The notes under the pieces are model-generated. The model was not told where the DNA came from and ran no database searches. It worked only from the letters and a program-made list of their open reading frames with translations. A stretch of DNA of 64,000 nucleotides from Actinacidiphila guanduensis (GTDB lineage Bacteria > Actinomycetota > Actinomycetes > Streptomycetales > Streptomycetaceae): the NCBI RefSeq assembly GCF_900103985.1, contig NZ_FNIE01000007.1, forward strand, positions 124,001 to 188,000. Direction: 5' to 3'. The position numbers were made by a program, and so were the translations under genes. How positions within the stretch are numbered: the stretch's first letter is position 1; every line of letters starts with the position of its first letter. This document shows positions 1 through 7,362 of the stretch, piece by piece.

Positions 1-1
1 C

Positions 2-1003
2 CCCGACCTCACCCCCGCCGAGGTCGCCGCCGACCACTACCCGGCCACCGGCCGGTTCTGGGCCACCGCGTCCTACGGGCAGTTCCGGCTGCACCTGCAC
101 GCCGAGACCCGCTGGCTGCGGATGCCCCGCCCGGCCGGCGACTACCTGATCAGCCGCGACTGGGACGGCGCCGACCGCTCCGCCTACCTGCGCGACGCCA
201 TCGCCACCGCCGACCCCGTGGTGGACTTCCACGGATACGACGTCGTCTACCTCGTGGCCGACCCCGACGCCCCCGGCGTCGACTCCGACGCCACCAAGGT
301 GGTCAACCTCGCCTCGCCGATCACCGCCGACGGCAACCCGATGCGCCGGCTGGTCACCGTCTTCGAGCACCACCCGCCCGACCGCAACGTGCTCGCCCAC
401 GAGACCGGCCACGTCTTCGACCTGCCCGACCTCTACTACCGCCCGCCGGCCGGCAGCAATGCCGACTGGGACACCCACGTGGGCGACTGGGACCTGATGG
501 GCAGCCAGTTCGGCCTGGCCCCCGACCCCTTCGCCTGGCACAAATGGCGGCTCGGCTGGCTCGGCCCCGGCCAGGTCGCCTGCGTCACCGGGGTCGGCAC
601 CAGCTACCACGACCTCAGCCCCGACGAGACACCCGGCGGCACCAAGCTGCTCGTGGTGCGCACCGGCCTGGACAGCGCCCTGGCGATCGAGGCCCGCGCC
701 CGCACCGGCAACGACCGCACCGCCTGCACCCAGGGCGTGCTGCTCTACACCGTCCGCTCCGACCGCGAGTCCGGCGACGGGCCCATCGACGTGGTCGACG
801 GCCACCCCGGCACCTCCGCCTGCCCGGCCACCTCCGTCTACCCGCCGCTGGCCGACGCGCCGCTCGGCGTCGGCGAGTCCTACGCCCTGCCCGACGGCAG
901 CACCCAGGTCACCGTCACCGACCACCCCGCCGACGGCACCTGGAGCGTGCGGGTGACCGTACGGCCCGCGCACGGCACGCCGGACCTGCGGGCTGCGGGC
1001 TAG
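2..1003 (+). CDS. Secreted M6-family metalloprotease, 5' truncated by window edge
   Basis: The reading frame is open from base 2 and ends at TAG 1001-1003, so the true start lies left of the window. At least 333 residues are visible. Zinc-binding HETGH is encoded near 398-412, followed by VFDLPDLYY. The WDLMGSQFGL segment and the F-A-W-H-K-W-R-L-G-W block are typical of the immune-inhibitor-A-like M6 domain. A Met at 122 is internal: the upstream frame encodes conserved sequence (HYPATGRFWATASYGQFRL) that matches the downstream paralogue. It is presumably an exported Zn-dependent endopeptidase, but the signal peptide is outside the window. The next gene starts 2 nt later and is a clear paralogue, so the pair looks like a tandem duplication transcribed together. 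Confidence 0.85.
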   Translation, partial: PDLTPAEVAADHYPATGRFWATASYGQFRLHLHAETRWLRMPRPAGDYLISRDWDGADRSAYLRDAIATADPVVDFHGYDVVYLVADPDAPGVDSDATKVVNLASPITADGNPMRRLVTVFEHHPPDRNVLAHETGHVFDLPDLYYRPPAGSNADWDTHVGDWDLMGSQFGLAPDPFAWHKWRLGWLGPGQVACVTGVGTSYHDLSPDETPGGTKLLVVRTGLDSALAIEARARTGNDRTACTQGVLLYTVRSDRESGDGPIDVVDGHPGTSACPATSVYPPLADAPLGVGESYALPDGSTQVTVTDHPADGTWSVRVTVRPAHGTPDLRAAG

Positions 1004-1005
1004 CC

Positions 1006-2289
1006 GTGGCCGAGCCCGGGCGCACCCCTGCCGCCCCGCACCTGCTGCGCCGCCTGTGGGGCACCAAGCGGCTGCGGGCGGCCGCGCTCGCGGTGTGCGG
1101 GCTGCTCGCCGCCGGGTCCGCCGTCATAGCCCGCCCGCAGCCGCCCGGCGCACAGGGCCCGCCGCCCGCCTCCCGCCCCTGCGCGCTGCGCCAGGTCCCC
1201 GGCGTCGCGATGTCCGAGGGCTTCGCCGACCCGCCGGACAACGGCCACGGCCGGGAGTTCGCCCCCTCCACCGGCACGGTGCGCGCCCTGACCCTGCTGG
1301 TGGACTTCCCCGACGCCAAGGCCCCCTACAGCGCGCGCGAGCGCTACGGCGAGTTCTTCCCGGCCGTCCCCGAGTGGTACGCCCGATCCTCCTACGGCCG
1401 GCTGCGCTACGAGTCCACCCCGGTGCTGCGCTGGATACGCATGCCGCGGCCGTTCGCCGCCTACGGCATCGGCCGCGGCTACGGCTGGGACGCGCACACC
1501 GAGATGATGCGCGACCTGCTCAAGGCCGCCGGCACCTCGGTCGACTTCCGCGGCTACGACCTGGTCAACATCCTGGTCACGCCCAACGCGGGGCCGCCGG
1601 CCGACGAGTCCGTGCTCTCGGTGACCTGGACCGGCGCCTCGGCCGCCACCACCGACGACGGCGCCCACCTGGACAAGGTCTCCCTGATATACGGCCACGA
1701 CCAGTCCGGCTTCCGGGTCCTGGCGCACGAGAACGGGCACGCGCTCGGCCTGCCCGACCTGTACTCCGCCGACGACTTCCAGCGCACCGACCGCCTCGCC
1801 GGGCAGTGGGACACCATGTCGCTGGACTGGGGCCTGCAGGGCGACCTGCTCGCCTGGCACAAGTGGAAGCTCGGCTGGATACAGGACCGCCAGGTCGACT
1901 GCGTCACCGCCCCCGGCACCCGCACCTACCGGCTGCGGCCGCTGGAGACGCCCGGCGGCACCAAGGCGGTGGTCGTCCCGCTGGACGCGACCACGGCCTA
2001 CGTGCTGGAGCTGCGCGAGGCGCTCGGCAACGACAAGGACGCCTGCCGCCAGGGGATACTCGCCTACCGGGTGCGCACCGACGTCGACTCCGGCCGCGGC
2101 CCGGTCACCGTGCTGGACTCGCACCCCCGCACCAGCGCCTGCGACTTCAGCAGCAGCACCTTCAACGGGCTCAACGACGCGCCCTACGCGCCGGGCGAGG
2201 GCTGGAAGGACACGGCGGACGGCCTGTCCTTCACGGTGCTGCCGCCCGACGCGGCGGGTGACTGGCAGGTGCGGGTCACCCGCCGCTGA
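1006..2289 (+). CDS. Secreted M6-family metalloprotease
   Basis: GTG start 2 nt after the preceding stop; 427 aa. The N-terminus has a basic stretch (RRLWGTKRLR) and a hydrophobic core ending near AVIARPQ, read as a signal peptide or anchor; that is why GTG 1006 is preferred over the first in-frame ATG near 1210. The M6 domain carries HENGHALGLPDLYS at about residue 242, then WDTMSLDWGLQGDLLAWHKW. Paired Cys residues in the C-terminal part (D-C-V-T-A, D-A-C-R-Q, S-A-C-D-F) match those of the upstream paralogue. Predicted role: extracellular Zn-dependent peptidase. No strong ribosome site precedes the GTG, so translational coupling to the upstream gene is likely (inference). Confidence 0.82.
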   Translation: MAEPGRTPAAPHLLRRLWGTKRLRAAALAVCGLLAAGSAVIARPQPPGAQGPPPASRPCALRQVPGVAMSEGFADPPDNGHGREFAPSTGTVRALTLLVDFPDAKAPYSARERYGEFFPAVPEWYARSSYGRLRYESTPVLRWIRMPRPFAAYGIGRGYGWDAHTEMMRDLLKAAGTSVDFRGYDLVNILVTPNAGPPADESVLSVTWTGASAATTDDGAHLDKVSLIYGHDQSGFRVLAHENGHALGLPDLYSADDFQRTDRLAGQWDTMSLDWGLQGDLLAWHKWKLGWIQDRQVDCVTAPGTRTYRLRPLETPGGTKAVVVPLDATTAYVLELREALGNDKDACRQGILAYRVRTDVDSGRGPVTVLDSHPRTSACDFSSSTFNGLNDAPYAPGEGWKDTADGLSFTVLPPDAAGDWQVRVTRR

Positions 2290-2303
2290 GACCGGGCCGG
2301 GGC

Positions 2304-2732
2304 TCAGTCGAGCAGTTCCGCCTCCAGGGTGATCTGCACACCCGCGAGCGCCTTGCTGACCGGGCAGTTCGCCTTCGCGTCCTGGGCGGCCGCCTCGAAC
2401 GCCTCGGCGGTCAGCCCCGGCACGCGGGCCTTGACCGACAGGGTGATGCCGGTGATGCCCTCACCCGGCTGGAAGGTCACGTTCGCCACGGTGTCCACGG
2501 ACTCCGGCGGGGTGCCGGCGCCGGCCAGGCCGTGCGAGAGCGCCATCGAGTAGCAGGAGGAGTGGGCCGCGGCGATCAGCTCCTCGGGGCTGGTCTTGCC
2601 GTTCGCCGCCTCGGCCCGCGACGGCCACGAGATCTCGTACGTGCCGATGCCCGAGGTGTCGAGCGAAACCGTGCCGGCGCCGCCGATCAGCGGGCCCTTC
2701 CACTGGGTCGTCGCGGTGCGGGTGGTTGCCAT
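2304..2732 (-). CDS. OsmC/Ohr-family peroxiredoxin
   Basis: 142 aa from ATG 2732, preceded by GGAGG 7 nt upstream on the minus strand; the frame extends further upstream but without family similarity. The OsmC fold is recognised by the peroxidatic Cys in AHSSCYSM (C60) and the resolving Cys in ANCPVSKAL (C123), with conserved Glu 51 in SPEEL. The family reduces organic hydroperoxides or peroxide with a thiol partner in the cytoplasm. It converges with the M6 genes (14 nt between stops). A 12-bp tandem repeat and the tRNA-Lys terminator lie upstream. No regulator of the OhrR type is adjacent. Confidence 0.88.
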   Translation of the reverse strand: MATTRTATTQWKGPLIGGAGTVSLDTSGIGTYEISWPSRAEAANGKTSPEELIAAAHSSCYSMALSHGLAGAGTPPESVDTVANVTFQPGEGITGITLSVKARVPGLTAEAFEAAAQDAKANCPVSKALAGVQITLEAELLD

Positions 2733-2820
2733 GGGGAAGCCTCCAAGAGCTCCGGGTGTGCCAACGCCGGGCGGCACCCGCCGCCCGCGTGAACGCTACC
2801 TCGCCGGGCCCCGCCGACAC

Positions 2821-2856
2821 GACGGCGGACACGACGGCGGACACGACGGCGGACAC
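2821..2856. repeat. Three perfect 12-bp tandem repeats (gacggcggacac)
   Basis: Three exact copies of gacggcggacac run head to tail, followed by a partial fourth (gaca). They sit between the osmC start and the tRNA-Lys terminator. A short microsatellite-like tract with no coding role that I can see. Confidence 0.8.
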
Positions 2857-2860
2857 GACA

Positions 2861-2888
2861 AAGGCCCTCCGCAACCGCGGAGGGCCTT
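2861..2888 (-). terminator. Terminator of tRNA-Lys
   Basis: Perfect 12-bp stem (2861-2872 with 2877-2888) and a 4-nt AACC loop, immediately 3' of the minus-strand tRNA. The GC-rich stem with weak T tract is typical for Streptomyces tRNA genes. Confidence 0.8.
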
Positions 2889-2899
2889 CGCTGCTCAGG

Positions 2900-2973
2900 T
2901 GCGCCGCCAGGGACTCGAACCCCGGACCCGCTGATTAAGAGTCAGCTGCTCTAACCAACTGAGCTAGCGGCGC
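2900..2973 (-). tRNA. tRNA-Lys (anticodon CTT)
   Basis: Reading the minus strand, the acceptor stem GCGCCGC pairs with GCGGCGC. The D arm (TAGCTCAGTTGGTTAGAGCA), an anticodon stem CTGA/TCAG around CTCTTAA, and the T arm (GGGTTCGAGTCCC) are all present. The anticodon CTT reads AAG (Lys). Discriminator A; the CCA is not fully encoded. Confidence 0.95.
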
Positions 2974-3040
2974 CTGCTGACGTGGAAGACATTAGCACCC
3001 GCTGCCTGAGCTTGCGAAATCGGTCGTGTTCATGCCCCGT

Positions 3041-3667
3041 TCACGCGGTGCCGGGCGCGCTGACCAGGGGCGGAAGCGGCGGAACGGTCTTCGCCTGGGC
3101 CTCCCGTACGGCCCGCAGGCAGGCCCACAGCAGCACGTCGGGACCGGGCAGCCACGGGCTCGCGGTGTCGGGCGCCACGACCCAGTGCGAGCGGGTGGCA
3201 GCCGGCCCCGGATCGGCCCCCGGCGCCTCCTGGGTGTCCCAGCCGTCATCGGCCGGACCGTACAGCGGCGGTACCGTGACCGCGTCGCCGCGGCCGTGGC
3301 ACAGCAGCGGCGGCATCCTGCGGCCCCACTCCTCCCAGTCGAGCAGTGCGGGCAGCCGCTGGGCGGTGCCGGGGGCGGACAGCAGCAGCACCCGGCCGCG
3401 GTGCACGGCCACCGGGCCGCTGCCGGGGCCCGAGGCCCACAGTTGCTCCACCACCCGGCGCCCGAAGAGGGCCGGCATGTTCACCACGTCGAAGACGGTG
3501 CCGCAGGGCAGCACGCTGGGCGCGGTGGGGCGGGCCGACCAGAGGGCCTCGACGCTCCGCGGGAAGGCGCTGGCGGAGGCGAGCCAGGCGGCTCCCTCCG
3601 CGGTGACGTACGAGCTGTGGTGGCGGCGCTGCATCTCGTCCATGGCAACTACAGCTACCTGAGGCAC
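3041..3667 (-). CDS. Conserved actinomycete hypothetical (possible primase/polymerase-like N-terminal domain)
   Basis: 208 aa from GTG/ATG-rich start; Met 3667 is the longest start and Met-Asp-Glu-Met at about 3643 is a good alternative. I do not recognise a catalytic motif. The arrangement 'GTVFDVVNMPALFGRRVVEQLW ... GPVAVHRGR' then 'SAPGTA', 'VPP' and 'WVVAPDT' is of the kind Streptomyces annotations sometimes call bifunctional DNA primase/polymerase N-terminal-like; that label is from memory and tentative. The product at 12255-12698 shares the same order of short blocks (GPV, PPGTA or APGTA, WVV-P), so the two are probably distant paralogues. It is transcribed toward tRNA-Lys and separated from the next upstream gene by about 150 nt. 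Confidence 0.6.
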   Translation of the reverse strand: MPQVAVVAMDEMQRRHHSSYVTAEGAAWLASASAFPRSVEALWSARPTAPSVLPCGTVFDVVNMPALFGRRVVEQLWASGPGSGPVAVHRGRVLLLSAPGTAQRLPALLDWEEWGRRMPPLLCHGRGDAVTVPPLYGPADDGWDTQEAPGADPGPAATRSHWVVAPDTASPWLPGPDVLLWACLRAVREAQAKTVPPLPPLVSAPGTA

Positions 3668-3814
3668 CGTTGCACCTGTGGGTCATCCGTGGAAACCGGG
3701 ACGGAACGGGGCGCGAGGGAGTACCGTGCGCCCACGCGCGCAATTGCACGCGCGGTGTTCGATTCCCGATGGTCCTGCTCGCACAGGGTTCGCACCCGTG
3801 TGCGTACGGGCCTG

Positions 3815-4165
3815 CTACGGGGTGGCGCCGCCGCCCTTGATCAGGCGCTCGCCGAACTCGGCCATCTTGCGTGCGTAGTCCTCCGTCCAGCCGGCCTGCT
3901 CGGCGAGGGCCGCGAAGGTCAGCCGGTCGAAGCGGCGGGGGTCGGCGAGCTGGGCCGCGGCGATGGCCTGGAACTCCGTCGCCCGGTCGGCGGCCGCGCG
4001 GAAGGCGACGGCGAGCTCGGTCGCCCGCTGCAGCAGCTCGCGGGGGTCGTCCATCGACTCCAGCTCGAAGAAGCGGTCGGTGCCCTCCTCGGGTATCGCG
4101 CCCGGTTCGAACCGCAGCGGCACCGGCCGCCGCCACTGCGGCGTGCCGCCCGCATCGGACCCCAT
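3815..4165 (-). CDS. Small conserved hypothetical protein
   Basis: 116 aa. ATG 4165 chosen because GGAGGGAG lies 6-13 nt upstream and the longer frame is not conserved-looking. The product is mainly helical and charged (RFEPGAIPEEGTDRFFELE, then RELLQRATELAVAFRAAADR) and ends KGGGATP; no signal peptide, membrane span or catalytic motif. Function unknown. It follows the helicase operon by about 186 nt on the same strand. The gap (4166-4351) holds an imperfect hairpin around gccgcacc/ggtgcggc but no clear terminator. Confidence 0.65.
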   Translation of the reverse strand: MGSDAGGTPQWRRPVPLRFEPGAIPEEGTDRFFELESMDDPRELLQRATELAVAFRAAADRATEFQAIAAAQLADPRRFDRLTFAALAEQAGWTEDYARKMAEFGERLIKGGGATP

Positions 4166-4351
4166 CTCGGCTCCCTCCACCGACGCCTCCCTCCATTGTG
4201 CGGGGTCCTTCCCCCGAGCGGACGCGGCCCCCCGCCCCGGGGGTTCCCGTACAGTGCCGACAGCCGCGCGACCAGCCCATGGCGAGGTGCAGGAGGCAGC
4301 GGCGGGGAACCCCGTGGCGGGGTGCCGCACCCGCACAAAGAACCGTGCGGC

Positions 4352-5743
4352 TCAGAGGGCAACGCGATGTTCCGCGAGGTGGGAGAGCACCGCGTGGTTG
4401 GCCTCCCAGCCGTCGGGGAACTTCACGGTGACACCGAGCCGCACCGGCTCGGAGGAAGGGTGCTCGTCGAGCAGTTCGGCGACCCCCGCGCGGCACACGA
4501 CGACACACGCGTGCCGGTGCCGCGAGGCGAGCACGCACAGCCGCCCCGTCTCCAGGTGGAAAGCCGTCGCGTCGGGCCGCCCCGACAGCGGGTGGAGGAC
4601 CACCGTGACGTCGAACTCCCGCCCCTGCAACCGGTTCGCGGTGTCCACCGCCACCCCGGCCACCCCCACCTCCGAAAGCGCCGCCCGCACGGCCGCCGCC
4701 TGGTCGCGGTGCGCGGTGCCGACCGCGATCCGCTCGGCTGTGAGCGGCGCGGGCTCGTCCGCCGAGAAAGCGACCCCGCCGCGGTCCAGCAGCCGCCGCA
4801 CCACGGCGGCGACGGCCCGTACCGCCTCCGGATCGGTCCGCGGGGTGTGCCGGGCGGGCAGCTCCAGCAGGCCCCAGCCGCTCTCGGCGGCCTCGTCCAG
4901 CACGCGGTCCACCGGCCCGCCGTCGCCCGCCGCGCCGAAGCCGAGCCGCCGGTCGCCCTCCCCGGTGCCGCTGCGGAAGGGCGTGTACGGGTAGAACGCC
5001 CGCGACACCAGCGGCGCCGCCGACGCCGGCAGCCGCCAGGACACCGGCAGCCGGTGCTGCGGCAGCCCCGGGTTGTGCGCCAGCAGCGTCACCACCGCGC
5101 TCGCCGAGGGGTCCCAGCTCAGCCCGGCCCACTGCTCGGCCCCCACCACGCTGAAGGGGTCCAGCTGGCCCGGGTCGCCGACGAACAGCGCCCGCTCGAA
5201 GAGGCCCGCGACCTGCAGCAGCGCGTCCGAGCGCATCTGGTACGCCTCGTCCACGATCGCGTGCCGCCACGGCTCGGTGTCCTTCACGTACGCCCACTTC
5301 GCCGCCGTGGCGATCACCACCTGCCGCTCCCGCAGGTCCGCCACCGAGGTGGACTTCGCGATCGAGGGGTGCCGGTCGAGCGCCGGGTCCGGCGGCGAGT
5401 CGCTGCCGTGCAGCCGTCCCACCGGCAGTTCGGGGTCGGCCGTGGCCAGCCGGGCCGCCAGGTCGTCCACCTGCGCGTTCGTCTGCGCCACGATCATCAG
5501 GGACTCGCCGGCCGCGGCCAGTTCGCGGGCCGCGCGCACCACGAGCGTGGACTTGCCCGCGCCCGGCGGGGAGTCCACCACGACCCCCCGCGCGCTGCCG
5601 TGCAGGGTGTCGGCGAGGATGCCCGCCGTCGCCTCGGCGGCCGCCCGGCCGGGGTCGAACGGCTCCGCGCCCCTCCCGTGGCCGAACCTCTCGTACGGGC
5701 TGCCGGCCGGGTCGGGGCCGGTGCTGCGCACGGGCTGCGTCAC
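4352..5743 (-). CDS. SF1-type DNA/RNA helicase ATPase (AAA domain)
   Basis: 463 aa. Walker A is SPPGAGKST (residues 58-66), Walker B-like IVDEAYQM, then a motif III-like block LFVGDPGQLDPF. C-terminal motifs are VGTAHRDQ, then TANRLQGREFDVTVVLHPL and LCVLASRHRHACVVV, matching the motif V/VI region of UvrD/Dna2/NAM7-like superfamily 1 helicases. Short for a helicase, with little beyond the two RecA-like lobes. The start ATG overlaps the stop of the upstream gene as ATGA, so it is translated as the last member of a three-gene operon with an unknown protein and a PD-(D/E)XK nuclease. Predicted role: ATP-driven strand separation or translocation working with that nuclease in DNA repair or defence (inference). 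Confidence 0.82.
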   Translation of the reverse strand: MTQPVRSTGPDPAGSPYERFGHGRGAEPFDPGRAAAEATAGILADTLHGSARGVVVDSPPGAGKSTLVVRAARELAAAGESLMIVAQTNAQVDDLAARLATADPELPVGRLHGSDSPPDPALDRHPSIAKSTSVADLRERQVVIATAAKWAYVKDTEPWRHAIVDEAYQMRSDALLQVAGLFERALFVGDPGQLDPFSVVGAEQWAGLSWDPSASAVVTLLAHNPGLPQHRLPVSWRLPASAAPLVSRAFYPYTPFRSGTGEGDRRLGFGAAGDGGPVDRVLDEAAESGWGLLELPARHTPRTDPEAVRAVAAVVRRLLDRGGVAFSADEPAPLTAERIAVGTAHRDQAAAVRAALSEVGVAGVAVDTANRLQGREFDVTVVLHPLSGRPDATAFHLETGRLCVLASRHRHACVVVCRAGVAELLDEHPSSEPVRLGVTVKFPDGWEANHAVLSHLAEHRVAL

Positions 5744-7362
5744 AGGTAGTCCTCCGGGGTCACGGGGTCGGGTGCGTCGGCGACGGGTGCCGCGGGGGCG
5801 CCGGGAACGGCGGACTGCGGCGGGCCGCCGTGCGTCCAGGGCGTCTGCTCGGCGTCCGGCAGGGCGGGCCCGCCGCGCGGGTCGTGCTCGAACAGGGTGA
5901 AGACGACGGTGTCGCCCACCTGCGGCACCGAACCCTCCTTGGGGGTGCGCCCGCTGCCCATGCCACCGGTGAGCTTGACGGTCACCCGCCAGCCGGGCGC
6001 GGGAGCGGCCCGCTCCGGCTCCTCCGGGCCGCGCGGCTCCACCGCCACCAGCTCCGCGCTCTGCGCCGAGCGCGCCCCCGGCAGCGCCCGGTACGCCTTC
6101 GTGCCCGGCTCGGCCTGCGGCAGGTCGTCGGTGGCGACGGTGAGCACCGGCCGGGGCATCGGGCGGCGGCCCTCCGACCAGGTCATCACGACATCCAGCA
6201 CGGTGCCGCTGAACGCCTCGCCGGACAGCCGCCGCACCGCCATGGCGAGCGGGTCGTCCAGCGCCTCCTGGGCGGCCAGCCGCGCCTGGGCCGTCTCGCG
6301 CCCGGCGAGCTTCTGCGCGGCGGTCACCGCGTCGTCCCGCTTGGGCTGCGGCGGCTCGCCGGCCCGCACCCGGTCCCGGTGGCCGGTGAACGACCAGCGG
6401 TCCCGCTTCCAGCGCTCCGCCACGTGCTCGGCCTCCGGCAGCGTCCGCAGCAGGTCGAGGCCGTGCCAGACGTCGTCCCAGGTGGGCCGCAACTGCGAGG
6501 CGACCAGCTCGCGCACCTGCTCCTGCGCGGCGGCGACCTCGGCTCTGCGGCGGGCGTCGTCCCCCGCCTCTTCCAGCGCGGCCCGGGCCCTGTCGTAGCG
6601 GGCGAGGGCCGGCGCCAGCACGCGGTTGTCGAAGACGGGGTCGGTGGCCGGGCCGGCCGGCGGGCTGACCAGCAGGCCGTCAGGGGTGCGGCCGGTCTGC
6701 GCGCGGGCGGCGGCCGCGGGCCCGTCCAGCCCCGGCGGCGGGTCGATCCAGCCCAGCAGGGCGCCCAGGTGCTGGTCCTCCATTGCGCTCTGGCCGGTGG
6801 CCCAGTGCCGGGTGAGCAACTCCGTCATGGCGAGCAGCAGGCTGCTGCCGGGGGTGCGGGCGCGCTCGGCGTAGTGGGTGAGCCAGCGGCCGAGCAGCGG
6901 CACCGGCACGGGCACCGGGTGCGGCGCCTCCGGGTCCTCCACGGTGCGCAGGAAGCGGGTCGAGCGGCCGACCAGCCGCACGAACTCCACGGCCGCGCTG
7001 TTGGGCACCACGATCTGCAGCGCGTCCGCGCACAGCTCGGTCTCCTCGCGGTTCCGCGTCGCCGGCTCGACCTCCACCTCGTCCGACAGCCGCTCCACCT
7101 CGGGCAGCAGCGCCTCGGCGAGCCCGGCGAAGAAGCCGAACCGCAGCTCGCGGTCGAGCGGCTGGGGCACCACGAGCAGGGTGGGCACGGCCCGGTCGGT
7201 GCCGACCATCGCCCCCAGCGGCGCCCCCGCCTCGCCCGCGGTGGTCAACGGCACGAGCACGAGCGGCCGTTCGGCCACGTGCCGATGGCGTACGGTCGCC
7301 GCGGCCACGGCCCTGCGCGCCGCCACGGCCTCGGCCCGCGCCAGCGTGTGCAGCACGCTCAC
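5740..7362 (-). CDS. Unknown protein, middle gene of nuclease/helicase operon
   Basis: 540 aa from GTG 7362, which overlaps the upstream stop (GTGA); its own stop overlaps the helicase start (ATGA). No signal peptide or membrane span. I recognise no known family. The N-terminal 150 residues look globular (VPTLLVVPQPLDRELRFGFF, then ADALQIVVPNSAAVEFVRL). The centre is helical and charged (ALARYDRARAALEEAG, VAAAQEQVRELVASQLRPTW), and the C-terminal part is beta-rich (GWRVTVKLTGGMGSGRTPKE, QVGDTVVFTLFEHD), suggesting an OB-like or beta-barrel nucleic-acid-binding domain (speculative). Its position between a nuclease and a helicase with 4-nt overlaps on both sides argues for an obligate partner protein, perhaps an adaptor or substrate-recognition subunit. 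Confidence 0.75.
   Translation of the reverse strand: MSVLHTLARAEAVAARRAVAAATVRHRHVAERPLVLVPLTTAGEAGAPLGAMVGTDRAVPTLLVVPQPLDRELRFGFFAGLAEALLPEVERLSDEVEVEPATRNREETELCADALQIVVPNSAAVEFVRLVGRSTRFLRTVEDPEAPHPVPVPVPLLGRWLTHYAERARTPGSSLLLAMTELLTRHWATGQSAMEDQHLGALLGWIDPPPGLDGPAAAARAQTGRTPDGLLVSPPAGPATDPVFDNRVLAPALARYDRARAALEEAGDDARRRAEVAAAQEQVRELVASQLRPTWDDVWHGLDLLRTLPEAEHVAERWKRDRWSFTGHRDRVRAGEPPQPKRDDAVTAAQKLAGRETAQARLAAQEALDDPLAMAVRRLSGEAFSGTVLDVVMTWSEGRRPMPRPVLTVATDDLPQAEPGTKAYRALPGARSAQSAELVAVEPRGPEEPERAAPAPGWRVTVKLTGGMGSGRTPKEGSVPQVGDTVVFTLFEHDPRGGPALPDAEQTPWTHGGPPQSAVPGAPAAPVADAPDPVTPEDYL

Noticed and set aside
2900-2973. tRNA-Lys as an attachment site for an integrative element
   Set aside because: No integrase, excisionase or duplicated 3' tRNA end in the window.
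3026-5749. 907-residue open frame on the plus strand
   Set aside because: Antisense shadow of the minus-strand hypothetical and helicase genes; composition is Arg/Gly/Val-rich without motifs.
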